Below are positions 1 through 5,021 of a stretch of 5,021 nt of DNA, one piece after another. The stretch covers positions 1 through 5,021 of the forward strand of contig JAOXRY010000260.1 of assembly GCA_025800305.1 (NCBI GenBank), given 5' to 3'. This DNA is from Campylobacterales bacterium (GTDB lineage Bacteria; Campylobacterota; Campylobacteria; Campylobacterales; SZUA-545). The position numbers and the translations under genes are program-made. Within the stretch, counting starts at the first letter, position 1. Every line of letters starts with the position of its first letter. Under the pieces are notes generated by a model. The model searched no databases. It was not told where the DNA came from and saw nothing but the letters and a program-made list of their open reading frames with translations.

Positions 1-411
1 AGTAGTAGACTTAAGAAGGATCTTATAGTCTTGCTTACCATTTGCTACATTTTTATTTCTTCCTTTTACTGCTACAGTTTGGGGTTTATCCCAGTTTTCT
101 GGGGTAAAAATCATTTTTGAGATCTCCAATGCCCCCTCATTGGTGTTTGATGAAGATAGAGGGATTGTAACACTATCAGAAGGTTTACTTTTCAACGATA
201 CAGAAAACTGGGCAACTGAGTCGTAAGAAGCAGTATTACCTCTAATTTTACTTACCTCTATTCCTGGAGATTGTTGAACTGTATCTAAGGATATTGGACT
301 TTCTTCATTTGTATTTTGATTAGCCTTTTGTTCTTCTATATCTGCTGAACAGCCTGTTAAAGAGATGACTAGGGCAGAAGCAATAAACATGGAAATGTTT
401 TTTATATTCAT
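1..411 (-). CDS. Calx-beta-like domain outer-membrane lipoprotein, 5' part (C-terminus cut by window edge)
   Basis: Reading the minus strand from the ATG at 411 gives 137 codons open to the window edge, so the C-terminus is missing. Residues 1-20 form a short lipoprotein signal peptide: basic start (MNIKN), hydrophobic core, and lipobox L18-T19-G20-C21. C21 would be lipidated after signal peptidase II cleavage, and Ser at +2 fits outer-membrane sorting. Residues 22-50 are a polar linker rich in N, Q, E and S. Residues 66-137 resemble the beta-sandwich repeats found in Calx-beta and related adhesin-like bacterial surface proteins: FSVSLKSKP, then VTIPLSSSNTNEG, then FTPENWDKPQTVAVKG. The Asn-Thr-Asn-Glu-Gly turn and the FTPxNWxxPQxVxVxG strand are the most telling. 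The start is supported by AAGGAG at 423-418, six bases upstream. The gene diverges from typA. Its function is unknown: such domains often bind calcium or carry other domains, and any enzymatic part would lie outside the window. Confidence -1.
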   Translation of the reverse strand, partial: MNIKNISMFIASALVISLTGCSADIEEQKANQNTNEESPISLDTVQQSPGIEVSKIRGNTASYDSVAQFSVSLKSKPSDSVTIPLSSSNTNEGALEISKMIFTPENWDKPQTVAVKGRNKNVANGKQDYKILLKSTT

Positions 412-463
412 GATGAACTCCTTTGATTTTCTAAGGGTAATTTACAAAATAAAAGGGATAAAG

Positions 464-493
464 ATATGAAAGTGGTGTGAAATTTGTGTGAAA
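464..493 (-). promoter_or_regulatory. Three direct repeats at 11-bp period: candidate Pho-box-like (OmpR/PhoB-family) operator
   Basis: On the minus strand the sequence holds TTTCACAC (493-486), TTTCACAC (482-475) and TTTCATAT (471-464), each starting exactly 11 bp after the last. One-helical-turn direct repeats are the usual site architecture of OmpR/PhoB-family response regulators. From memory, the Campylobacter jejuni PhosR box is a pair of GTTTC half-sites at the same period, and the TTTC core is shared here. The array ends about 12 bp before a weak -10 candidate, TATTTT (451-446), where an activator replacing the -35 would sit. The lipoprotein start is 53 bp from the array. The repeats are seen directly; the regulator is inferred. 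Confidence -1.
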
Positions 494-495
494 AG

Positions 496-509
496 TACAA
501 GCTCTTGTA
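496..509. repeat. Inverted repeat TACAAG-CT-CTTGTA
   Basis: A perfect 6-bp inverted repeat with a 2-bp spacer lies immediately beside the 11-bp-period array. A weaker relative, CAAG-AGG-CTTG preceded by TA, occurs at 538-550, about four helical turns away. It could be a dimeric repressor site for either divergent gene. In AT-rich DNA a 6-bp dyad can also arise by chance. Confidence -1.
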
Positions 510-573
510 TAAAACTAAAGAGGCAATTTTAATTTTCTACAAGAGGCTTGATAGTGAAATAATATTGGAAAAG

Positions 574-594
574 TGTAACAAAAATGTAACAAAA
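574..594 (+). promoter_or_regulatory. Direct repeat pair TGTAACAAAA at 11-bp period
   Basis: TGTAACAAAA occurs at 574-583 and again, identical, at 585-594, with one A between, so the period is 11 bp. This is the spacing of tandem response-regulator half-sites, and TGTAAC/TGTCAC-type half-sites are known for PhoB boxes in other Proteobacteria. It lies about 75 bp upstream of the typA -35 and more than 160 bp from the lipoprotein start, so the controlled gene is unclear. The repeat is exact; its function is inferred. Confidence -1.
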
Positions 595-612
595 TAACTT
601 TTCTTTTTAATA

Positions 613-639
613 ACCACTGCATATAGTTATATCTGTGGT
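613..639. repeat. Imperfect 27-bp dyad, possible operator
   Basis: Outer arms ACCAC (613-617) and GTGGT (635-639) enclose inner arms ATATA (621-625) and TATAT (628-632), with internal loops of 3 and 2 bases and a 2-base centre. No T-run follows on either strand, so it does not read as a terminator. It lies about 30 bp upstream of the typA -35, which suits an operator, but no known consensus is recognised. Confidence -1.
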
Positions 640-668
640 AAAAATCACTTATTCTTAGAAGGTGTTTT

Positions 669-696
669 TTGATTAAAAGCAGTTAAATAGTATAAT
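669..696 (+). promoter_or_regulatory. Sigma-70 promoter of typA
   Basis: TTGATT (669-674, four of six matches to TTGACA) and a perfect TATAAT (691-696) are separated by 16 bp. A T-run (665-670) precedes, as is common in Campylobacterota, where the -35 is weakly conserved and T-rich DNA replaces it. Transcription would start near 703, giving a leader of about 120 bases before the TTG start at 825. The hexamers are seen directly; use as a promoter is inferred. Confidence -1.
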
Positions 697-732
697 CGCG
701 AAAAATTTAGTTCCTTTGTGTTTAAAGTAAAG

Positions 733-807
733 CTTGTGTCCTCACTTCGTTGAGGAGTTTCGCTACGCTACACGTAAGAGGAATTATTTTTGGAACTTGT
801 TCCAAAA
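733..807 (+). repeat. Hairpin-rich typA leader, possible REP-like dispersed repeat
   Basis: Three pairings can be drawn. CTTGTGT (733-739) pairs with ACAC (770-773) and AAG (776-778) around a two-base bulge. Inside it, CCTCA (740-744) pairs with TGAGG (751-755) over a loop containing TTCG. Separately, TTTTGGAAC (788-796) and GTTCCAAAA (799-807) form a perfect 9-bp inverted repeat with a 2-base centre, ending two bases before the ribosome site. CGCTA is repeated in tandem at 761-770. The stretch is more GC-rich and more structured than its surroundings, which resembles a small intergenic repeat, though a cis-acting RNA leader is also possible. No other copy is present in the window. Confidence -1.
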
Positions 808-809
808 TT

Positions 810-827
810 AAGGAGAAAATTAAATTG
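810..827 (+). promoter_or_regulatory. typA: Ribosome binding site and TTG start of typA
   Basis: AAGGAG (810-815) is followed by nine bases and then TTG (825-827). Starting here gives MNIRNIAVIAHVDHGKT, matching the short N-terminus normal for TypA. The alternative in-frame TTG at 750 would add 25 residues encoded by the hairpin-rich leader, and its GAGGAG-like sequence lies after it rather than before it. Confidence -1.
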
Positions 828-2621
828 AACATTAGAAATATTGCGGTTATCGCCCACGTTGACCACGGAAAAACTACTTTAGTAGATGGACTTTTACAAC
901 AATCTGGGATCTTCAAATCTCACGAAGCTGTACAAGAAAGAGTTATGGATAGTAATGACCTTGAAAAAGAGAGAGGGATTACAATTCTTTCTAAGAATAC
1001 GGCAATTACTTACAAAGATTTCAAAATTAATATTATCGATACTCCAGGACACGCCGACTTTGGTGGTGAGGTTGAGAGGGTACTTAAAATGGTTGATGGT
1101 GTACTTCTACTTGTTGATGCACAAGAAGGTGTTATGCCACAGACTAAATTCGTTGTAAAAAAAGCAATTAGTTTAGGTCTTAGACCAATCGTTGTTATTA
1201 ACAAGATTGATAAACCAGCTGGTGAGCCTGATGCAAAAGTTGATGAAGTATTTGACCTACTATCAGACATGGACGCAACAGAAGAGCAGTTAGACTTTCC
1301 TGTAATTTACGCAGCTGCACGTGATGGTTATGCAAAATATGAACTTGCTGATGACAATGTAAACCTAGAGCCACTATTTGAAACAATTATCAAAGAAGTT
1401 CCAGCACCTGAGGGGTCAAAAGATAATGATCCACAAGCACAAGTATTTACTCTTGATTATGATAACTATGTTGGAAAAATTGGTATCACAAGAATCTTTA
1501 ATGGTACTTTGAAAAAAGGTGCAACATATATGCTTGCAAAAGCTGATGGTGAGAAGATTACTGGAAGAATATCAAAACTAATCGGATTTTCTGGACTTGC
1601 AAGAACAGAAGTTGATGAAGCTGTTGCTGGTGATATCTGTGCAATCGCTGGTTTTGAAACAATTGATGTTGGTGATAGTTTAGTTGACCCTAATAACCCA
1701 ATGCCTTTAGACCCATTACATATTGAAGAGCCAACACTTTCTGTTGTTTTTGCTGTAAATGATTCACCACTGGCTGGATTAGAAGGTAAACATGTTACCT
1801 CTAATAAGATCCAAGAGAGACTTGATAAAGAGATGCAAACAAACATCGCTATGAAAGTTGAGCAAACAGGAGAAGGTAAATTTAAAGTGTCTGGTAGAGG
1901 TGAACTTCAAATTACTGTACTTGCTGAAAACATGAGAAGAGAAGGTTTTGAGTTTTCAATTTCAAGACCAGAAGTTATTATCAAAGAGATTGATGGACAA
2001 AAAAATGAGCCATTTGAACACTTAGTTGTTGATGTTCCAGATGATTTTACTGGTGCTGTTATTGAAAAGCTTGGTAAGAGAAAAGCTGATATGAAATCAA
2101 TGGTTCCAATGGGTGCAGGGCAAACAAGAATGGAGTTTGAGATCCCAGCACGTGGTCTTATTGGTATGAGAACACAGTTTTTAACAGATACAAAAGGTGA
2201 GGGTGTTATGAACCACTCATTCTTAGAGTATAGACCAGCAACTGGTACTGTTGAAAGCAGAATGCCAGGTGCTCTTGTTTCTATGGAAAGTGGTGAGGCT
2301 CTTGGTTACTCACTATTTAACCTTCAAGAAAGAGGAGACCTTTTTATTGAACCACAAACAAAAGTATATGTGGGAATGATTATTGGTGAAAATGCTAGAC
2401 CAAATGATTTAGATGTTAACCCTATTAAAGGAAAGCAACTTTCAAATGTAAGAAGTTCTGGAGCTGATGAGGCTATCAAACTGGTTCCACCAAGAGATAT
2501 GTCTTTGGAAATCGCACTAGAGTGGATTGAAGATGATGAACTTGTGGAAGTAACTCCGCAGAACATCAGAGTTAGAAAGAAAATGTTAGATCCAACACAG
2601 AGAAAAAGAGCGAAAAAGTAA
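825..2621 (+). CDS. typA: Translational GTPase TypA/BipA
   Basis: This is a ribosome-associated translational GTPase related to EF-G and LepA, acting in the cytoplasm on 70S ribosomes and 50S assembly. In other bacteria it is needed for growth at low temperature and under stress. From the TTG at 825 it is 598 residues, normal for the family. The GTPase motifs are complete: G1 AHVDHGKT (10-17), switch I around EKERGIT (47-53), G3 DTPGH (72-76), G4 NKID (126-129) and G5 around AAARDG (163-168). Domain II follows, with YDNYVGKIGITRIFNG opening it. EF-G-like domains come next, including the ELQITVLAE segment. The TypA-specific C-terminus contains IPARGLIGMRTQFLTDTKGE and ENARPNDLDVNPIKGKQL, and ends in a basic RVRKKML...RKRAKK tail. 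No residue appears missing. It has its own promoter and a strong terminator 10 bases after the stop, so it is probably monocistronic. The wording is closest to Helicobacter and Campylobacter TypA as I recall them. Confidence -1.
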   Translation: MNIRNIAVIAHVDHGKTTLVDGLLQQSGIFKSHEAVQERVMDSNDLEKERGITILSKNTAITYKDFKINIIDTPGHADFGGEVERVLKMVDGVLLLVDAQEGVMPQTKFVVKKAISLGLRPIVVINKIDKPAGEPDAKVDEVFDLLSDMDATEEQLDFPVIYAAARDGYAKYELADDNVNLEPLFETIIKEVPAPEGSKDNDPQAQVFTLDYDNYVGKIGITRIFNGTLKKGATYMLAKADGEKITGRISKLIGFSGLARTEVDEAVAGDICAIAGFETIDVGDSLVDPNNPMPLDPLHIEEPTLSVVFAVNDSPLAGLEGKHVTSNKIQERLDKEMQTNIAMKVEQTGEGKFKVSGRGELQITVLAENMRREGFEFSISRPEVIIKEIDGQKNEPFEHLVVDVPDDFTGAVIEKLGKRKADMKSMVPMGAGQTRMEFEIPARGLIGMRTQFLTDTKGEGVMNHSFLEYRPATGTVESRMPGALVSMESGEALGYSLFNLQERGDLFIEPQTKVYVGMIIGENARPNDLDVNPIKGKQLSNVRSSGADEAIKLVPPRDMSLEIALEWIEDDELVEVTPQNIRVRKKMLDPTQRKRAKK

Positions 2622-2630
2622 TTTTACTTT

Positions 2631-2655
2631 AGGGCGGTTTATCCGCCCTTTTTTT
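2631..2655 (+). terminator. Rho-independent terminator after typA
   Basis: GGGCGG (2632-2637) and CCGCCC (2643-2648) form a perfect 6-bp GC stem, extended by A2631-T2649, over the loop TTTAT. Seven Ts (2649-2655) follow directly. It lies 10 bases after the typA stop and only 23 bases before the next start codon. No T-run is seen on the other strand, so it should act on plus-strand transcripts only. Confidence -1.
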
Positions 2656-2678
2656 ATGTCTAAAAAATAGGGATTTTT

Positions 2679-4541
2679 ATGTCTTCTTTAAATAAAAGAC
2701 GTTATGAACAAAAAAATACTCACACCGAAGAACCTAATTATATTAGGAAAAGATACAGTTTCTCAACAGATGTAGAAGAGAGACTTTTTGAGAGACTCTC
2801 CTTTATTTACAATGAAACAACAGCCAACTCTTATCTTTCTGAACTAGAAAGAATTATGCAAGTCTATTATGGATTCAAAACAGATGGAATGATAGAAGCA
2901 GATAAAGAGTTTGATTTTCACGATAGATTTACCCAAGAAGATGTTATCTTAATTACATATGGAGATATTATTGAAGAGAAAGGAGTTTCTCCTTTAACAA
3001 CTTTGGCAAAGTTTTTTGGAAAGTATTTAGATGGCGTTATTAATACTCTTCATATTTTGCCTTTTTTCCCTTACTCCTCTGATAGAGGTTTTTCTGTTAT
3101 TGACTTTGAAGAGGTTGATCCAAAGCTTGGTGATTGGAATGATATAAAAGATCTAGAGAAGAGATACCATATGATGTTTGATGGTGTTTTTAATCATGTC
3201 TCCTCTAAATCTAAGTGGTTTTTAGAGTTTTTAAATCAAAATCCTGAGTATATAGACTATTTTGTATCCTATGATTCTAAAGATGAGTTAAGTGATGCTG
3301 ATAGAAAGATGATCTTTAGACCAAGAACCAGTGATATCCTTTCAGAGTATGATACACTTTATGGAAAAAAGTATGTTTGGACAACATTCTCTCCTGATCA
3401 AATTGATCTCAATTATAAAAACCCAAAAGTCCTTCTGAAAATGATTGAGATCTTACTTCTTTATGTAAGAAAAGGAGCTGATATTATCCGTCTTGACGCT
3501 GTTACTTACATTTGGCGTGAACATGGAACTTCCTGTGCTTCATTAAAAGAAGCCCATGAAATTGTCAAGCTTTTTAGAGACGTTTTAAAAGCTGTTGCTC
3601 CACACGTTGCAATTATTACAGAGACCAACGTTCCACATAAAGATAATATTTCCTATTTTGGTAATGGTTATGATGAAGCAAATATGGTTTATAACTTTGC
3701 TCTTCCTCCTTTGGTTTTGCATACTTTCTATGAAGAGGATAGCTCTATTTTGACCAAATGGGCATCTGAATTAGAGTATGTGGGAAATACATCTTATTTT
3801 AATTTTTTGGACTCCCATGATGGAATAGGGCTGATGGCTGCCCGTGGAATTTTAAATGATGAACAGATTAATAGAATGGTTGATAAAGCTGTCAATGAAC
3901 ATGGTGCTTATGTCTCAACAAAAGCAAGGCGAGAAGGTGGAGAAGCTCCTTATGAAATCAACTCAACTTGGTTTAGTGCTATCAACAAAGAACACAGTGA
4001 CAAATCAATAGAAAAACAGGTAAGGAAGTTTATCGCTTCAAGAAGTATAGCTTTAGCATTAAAAGGTGTTCCTGGAATATATTTCCACTCTTTACTAGGA
4101 ACAAAAAACGATATGAGTTGTGTAACAAAAACAAATTCTAAAAGAGATATTAATAGACAGCTTGTTGATTATAACTCTTTGGTAGAAGAATTTGAAAAAG
4201 AGGGATCTTTAATAGGTGAATTAAATAAAACACAGATGAATCTTATAAAAATAAGAAAACAACATTCTGGATTTCACCCAATGGGTGAGCACAGAGTTTT
4301 AGACCTAGATTCAAAGCTTTTTGCTATTTATAGAGAGTCACCTGATAAGACAGAAGGAATAATCTGTCTTACGAATATTGCCAATGAGAAAGTTTCCTTA
4401 GAGTTTAATGTTTCTAATTTCTCTTTTCAAGACACAAATATTATAGATCTTATTAGTAATAAAAAGTATGAAATTATTGATGGAAAGATCTCTTTGAACT
4501 TACAGCCTTATGATATAGTTTGGTTAAAAATAAGACAATAG
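2679..4541 (+). CDS. GH13_18 sugar phosphorylase, probable glucosylglycerate phosphorylase
   Basis: This cytoplasmic enzyme belongs to the sucrose-phosphorylase subfamily of GH13. The likely reaction is glucosylglycerate + phosphate to glucose-1-phosphate + D-glycerate, reversible. The catalytic (beta/alpha)8 fold spans roughly residues 85-480. Region I is FDGVFNHVS (167-175). Region II is GADIIRLDAV (266-275), with D273 as nucleophile. Region III is IITETNVPHKDN (312-323), with E315 as acid/base. Region IV is FLDSHDG (376-382), with D381. GTSC (283-286), EINSTWFSA (426-434) and GVPGIYFHSLLGTKND (463-478) also fit. A small beta domain ends the protein. The 312-348 segment resembles E. coli YcjM, a characterised glucosylglycerate phosphorylase, closely as I recall it. 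At 620 residues it is longer than YcjM (about 559), partly through a polar, basic N-terminal extension of about 25 residues. The ATG has AGGGA five bases upstream. Sucrose phosphorylase is the main alternative, but the phosphatase next door favours glucosylglycerate. Substrate confidence is lower than family confidence. Confidence -1.
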   Translation: MSSLNKRRYEQKNTHTEEPNYIRKRYSFSTDVEERLFERLSFIYNETTANSYLSELERIMQVYYGFKTDGMIEADKEFDFHDRFTQEDVILITYGDIIEEKGVSPLTTLAKFFGKYLDGVINTLHILPFFPYSSDRGFSVIDFEEVDPKLGDWNDIKDLEKRYHMMFDGVFNHVSSKSKWFLEFLNQNPEYIDYFVSYDSKDELSDADRKMIFRPRTSDILSEYDTLYGKKYVWTTFSPDQIDLNYKNPKVLLKMIEILLLYVRKGADIIRLDAVTYIWREHGTSCASLKEAHEIVKLFRDVLKAVAPHVAIITETNVPHKDNISYFGNGYDEANMVYNFALPPLVLHTFYEEDSSILTKWASELEYVGNTSYFNFLDSHDGIGLMAARGILNDEQINRMVDKAVNEHGAYVSTKARREGGEAPYEINSTWFSAINKEHSDKSIEKQVRKFIASRSIALALKGVPGIYFHSLLGTKNDMSCVTKTNSKRDINRQLVDYNSLVEEFEKEGSLIGELNKTQMNLIKIRKQHSGFHPMGEHRVLDLDSKLFAIYRESPDKTEGIICLTNIANEKVSLEFNVSNFSFQDTNIIDLISNKKYEIIDGKISLNLQPYDIVWLKIRQ

Positions 4542-4558
4542 TGACACAAATTTGTAAC
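4542..4558 (+). promoter_or_regulatory. Half-site pair TGACAC / TGTAAC at 11-bp period
   Basis: TGACAC (4542-4547) and TGTAAC (4553-4558) begin 11 bp apart, just after the phosphorylase stop codon and about 80 bp before the phosphatase start. The second half-site equals the half-site repeated at 574-590. It could be a degenerate copy of the same response-regulator box. Only one of the two halves matches exactly, so this is weak evidence. Confidence -1.
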
Positions 4559-4560
4559 TT

Positions 4561-4589
4561 TTTTTAGCTAACATTAATAAAGTTATAAG
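4561..4589 (+). promoter_or_regulatory. Possible promoter of the phosphatase gene
   Basis: TATAAG (4584-4589, five of six matches to TATAAT) lies 17 bp after a T-rich segment (4561-4565) that could stand in for a -35, as in Campylobacterota promoters. A second possible arrangement is TTGTAA (4552-4557), 17 bp, TAATAA (4575-4580). Either would give the phosphatase gene its own transcript with a leader of roughly 45-55 bases. Co-transcription with the phosphorylase across the 97-base gap is equally possible, since no convincing terminator lies between. Confidence -1.
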
Positions 4590-4612
4590 TTGCTCCTACT
4601 TTTGGAGTCTGT

Positions 4613-4629
4613 TTTGGTTTGTTACCAAA
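4613..4629 (+). repeat. Small hairpin touching the phosphatase ribosome site
   Basis: TTTGGT (4613-4618) and ACCAAA (4624-4629) are perfect 6-bp arms over the loop TTGTT. The right arm overlaps the first bases of AAAGGAG (4627-4633), the ribosome site of the following gene. It may modestly affect ribosome access; the stem is AT-rich and weak. Confidence -1.
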
Positions 4630-4638
4630 GGAGAATAA

Positions 4639-5021
4639 GTGAAGCTAATTTTTACAGATCTTGATGGAACTCTTCTTGACCATCACACATATAGTTTCCA
4701 AGAGGCAAAGGAGTCTCTTGATTATTTAAAACAGAACAATATTCCAATCATCATTAATACCAGTAAAACAAAAGCAGAAGTGATAGATTTACGAAAAGAA
4801 CTTGGAGTTGAAGATAGTCCTTTTATTGTGGAAAATGGTGGAGGTGTCTTTTTCCCTGAACATTTTAAGTTTGATAATTTAAAAATGGTTGATAATTACT
4901 ATCTTTTAAAAATAGGAAAGAGTTATTCTGAGATCTTAGAATTTTTTGACAGTGTTAGAGGAAGGTATTCAATAAAGGGGTTTCACCAGATGAGTATTGA
5001 AGATGTTGTGAAACACACAGG
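4639..5021 (+). CDS. Mannosyl-3-phosphoglycerate phosphatase family (HAD-IIB), 5' part
   Basis: The gene starts at GTG (4639), with AAAGGAG at 4627-4633 five bases upstream, and 127 codons are open to the window edge, so the C-terminal half is missing. This phosphatase family hydrolyses mannosyl- or glucosyl-3-phosphoglycerate to mannosylglycerate or glucosylglycerate, a compatible solute, in the cytoplasm. HAD motif I is FTDLDGTLLD (5-14), with D7 as nucleophile and D9 as acid/base. Motif II is INTSKT (39-44). VENGGGVFFP (64-73) is highly typical of this family. The cap region ends with GFHQMSIEDVVKHTG, which recalls the family's MSxEEVAxLTG segment. Sucrose-6-phosphate phosphatase is a relative but carries a TGR-type motif II, so NTSKT argues against it. 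Motifs III and IV lie beyond the window. The phosphorylase upstream suggests the glucosyl substrate, though the mannosyl one cannot be excluded. Confidence -1.
   Translation, partial: MKLIFTDLDGTLLDHHTYSFQEAKESLDYLKQNNIPIIINTSKTKAEVIDLRKELGVEDSPFIVENGGGVFFPEHFKFDNLKMVDNYYLLKIGKSYSEILEFFDSVRGRYSIKGFHQMSIEDVVKHT

Larger units (their letters stand above)
412..824. other. Divergent intergenic region without a supported gene
   Basis: These 413 bases separate the divergent lipoprotein gene and typA. I found no ORF with a credible start, ribosome site and protein-like composition, and no tRNA or recognised RNA family. The stretch is AT-rich and holds the ribosome site of the lipoprotein gene (418-423), direct repeats at 464-493 and 574-594, an inverted repeat at 496-509, a long imperfect dyad at 613-639, the typA promoter at 669-696 and a structured typA leader at 733-807. 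A TTG at 750 is in frame with typA but is not preferred as its start. Confidence -1.

Noticed and set aside
464..594. Short repeats read as a CRISPR array
   Set aside because: Units are 8-10 bases at 11-bp period, with no unique spacers of 25-40 bases and no cas genes.
722..916. Minus-strand 64-codon ORF over the typA leader and 5' end
   Set aside because: It overlaps the typA leader and conserved G1 region, has no ribosome site or family resemblance, and reads as the antisense shadow of typA and the hairpins.
1466..1846. Minus-strand 126-codon ORF inside typA
   Set aside because: It is fully antisense to conserved TypA sequence, with Ser- and Pro-rich low-information composition and no start signals.
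2656..2670. Four-codon mini-ORF (MSKK) before the phosphorylase
   Set aside because: It lies on the terminator T-run edge, has no ribosome site, and its length is expected by chance; its stop overlaps the real ribosome site only because TAG contributes to AGGGA.
2679..4541. Phosphorylase read as a plain alpha-amylase or sucrose phosphorylase
   Set aside because: GTSC, TETNVPHKDN and the GVPGIYFHSLLGTKND segment mark subfamily 18, and the adjacent 3-phosphoglycerate phosphatase favours glucosylglycerate; sucrose remains a lesser alternative.
4546..4565. Palindrome ACAAATTTGT followed by a T-run as a terminator
   Set aside because: The stem would be three AT-rich pairs around a 4-base loop, too weak; the T-run is also displaced by AAC.
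4593..4607. CTCC...GGAG hairpin as a terminator between the phosphorylase and phosphatase
   Set aside because: Only 4 bp of stem with a 7-base loop, and the following sequence is not a continuous T-run.

Overview
The window looks like a chromosomal segment of a low-GC member of the Campylobacterota (the former Epsilonproteobacteria), probably a free-living or marine lineage such as Sulfurimonas, Sulfurovum or Arcobacter relatives. This is inferred from the TypA protein, whose wording closely follows what I recall of Helicobacter and Campylobacter TypA. AGA-rich arginine codons, an AT-rich background and a T-rich promoter upstream of a perfect TATAAT agree with it. The genus is not determined.

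Layout, left to right. (1) Positions 1-411, minus strand: the 5' end of a lipoprotein gene with a lipobox and a Calx-beta-like repeat segment, running off the left edge. (2) Positions 412-824: a 413-base divergent intergenic region with no gene that I can support. It is rich in signals: three direct repeats at 11-bp period in front of the lipoprotein gene, a second 11-bp-period repeat pair, several dyads, a good sigma-70 promoter for typA, and a hairpin-rich leader that may be a small dispersed repeat. (3) Positions 825-2621, plus strand: typA (bipA), complete, apparently starting at a TTG. (4) Positions 2631-2655: a strong intrinsic terminator. (5) Positions 2679-4541: a GH13_18 sugar phosphorylase, best read as glucosylglycerate phosphorylase. 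(6) Positions 4639-5021: the 5' end of a HAD-IIB phosphatase of the mannosyl-3-phosphoglycerate phosphatase family, starting at GTG and running off the right edge.

The last two genes form a pathway pair. Phosphatases of this family remove phosphate from glucosyl- or mannosyl-3-phosphoglycerate to give the compatible solute glucosylglycerate or mannosylglycerate. The phosphorylase reversibly converts glucosylglycerate plus phosphate to glucose-1-phosphate plus D-glycerate. Together they imply making and recycling a negatively charged osmolyte, and predict a glucosyl-3-phosphoglycerate synthase just beyond the right edge. typA is a housekeeping and stress translation GTPase, separated from this cluster by a terminator.

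I see no CRISPR array, tRNA, rRNA, insertion sequence or phage gene. None of the proteins is of a wholly new type. The novelty lies in the glycerate-solute cluster in this phylum and in the unexplained regulatory DNA at 412-824.
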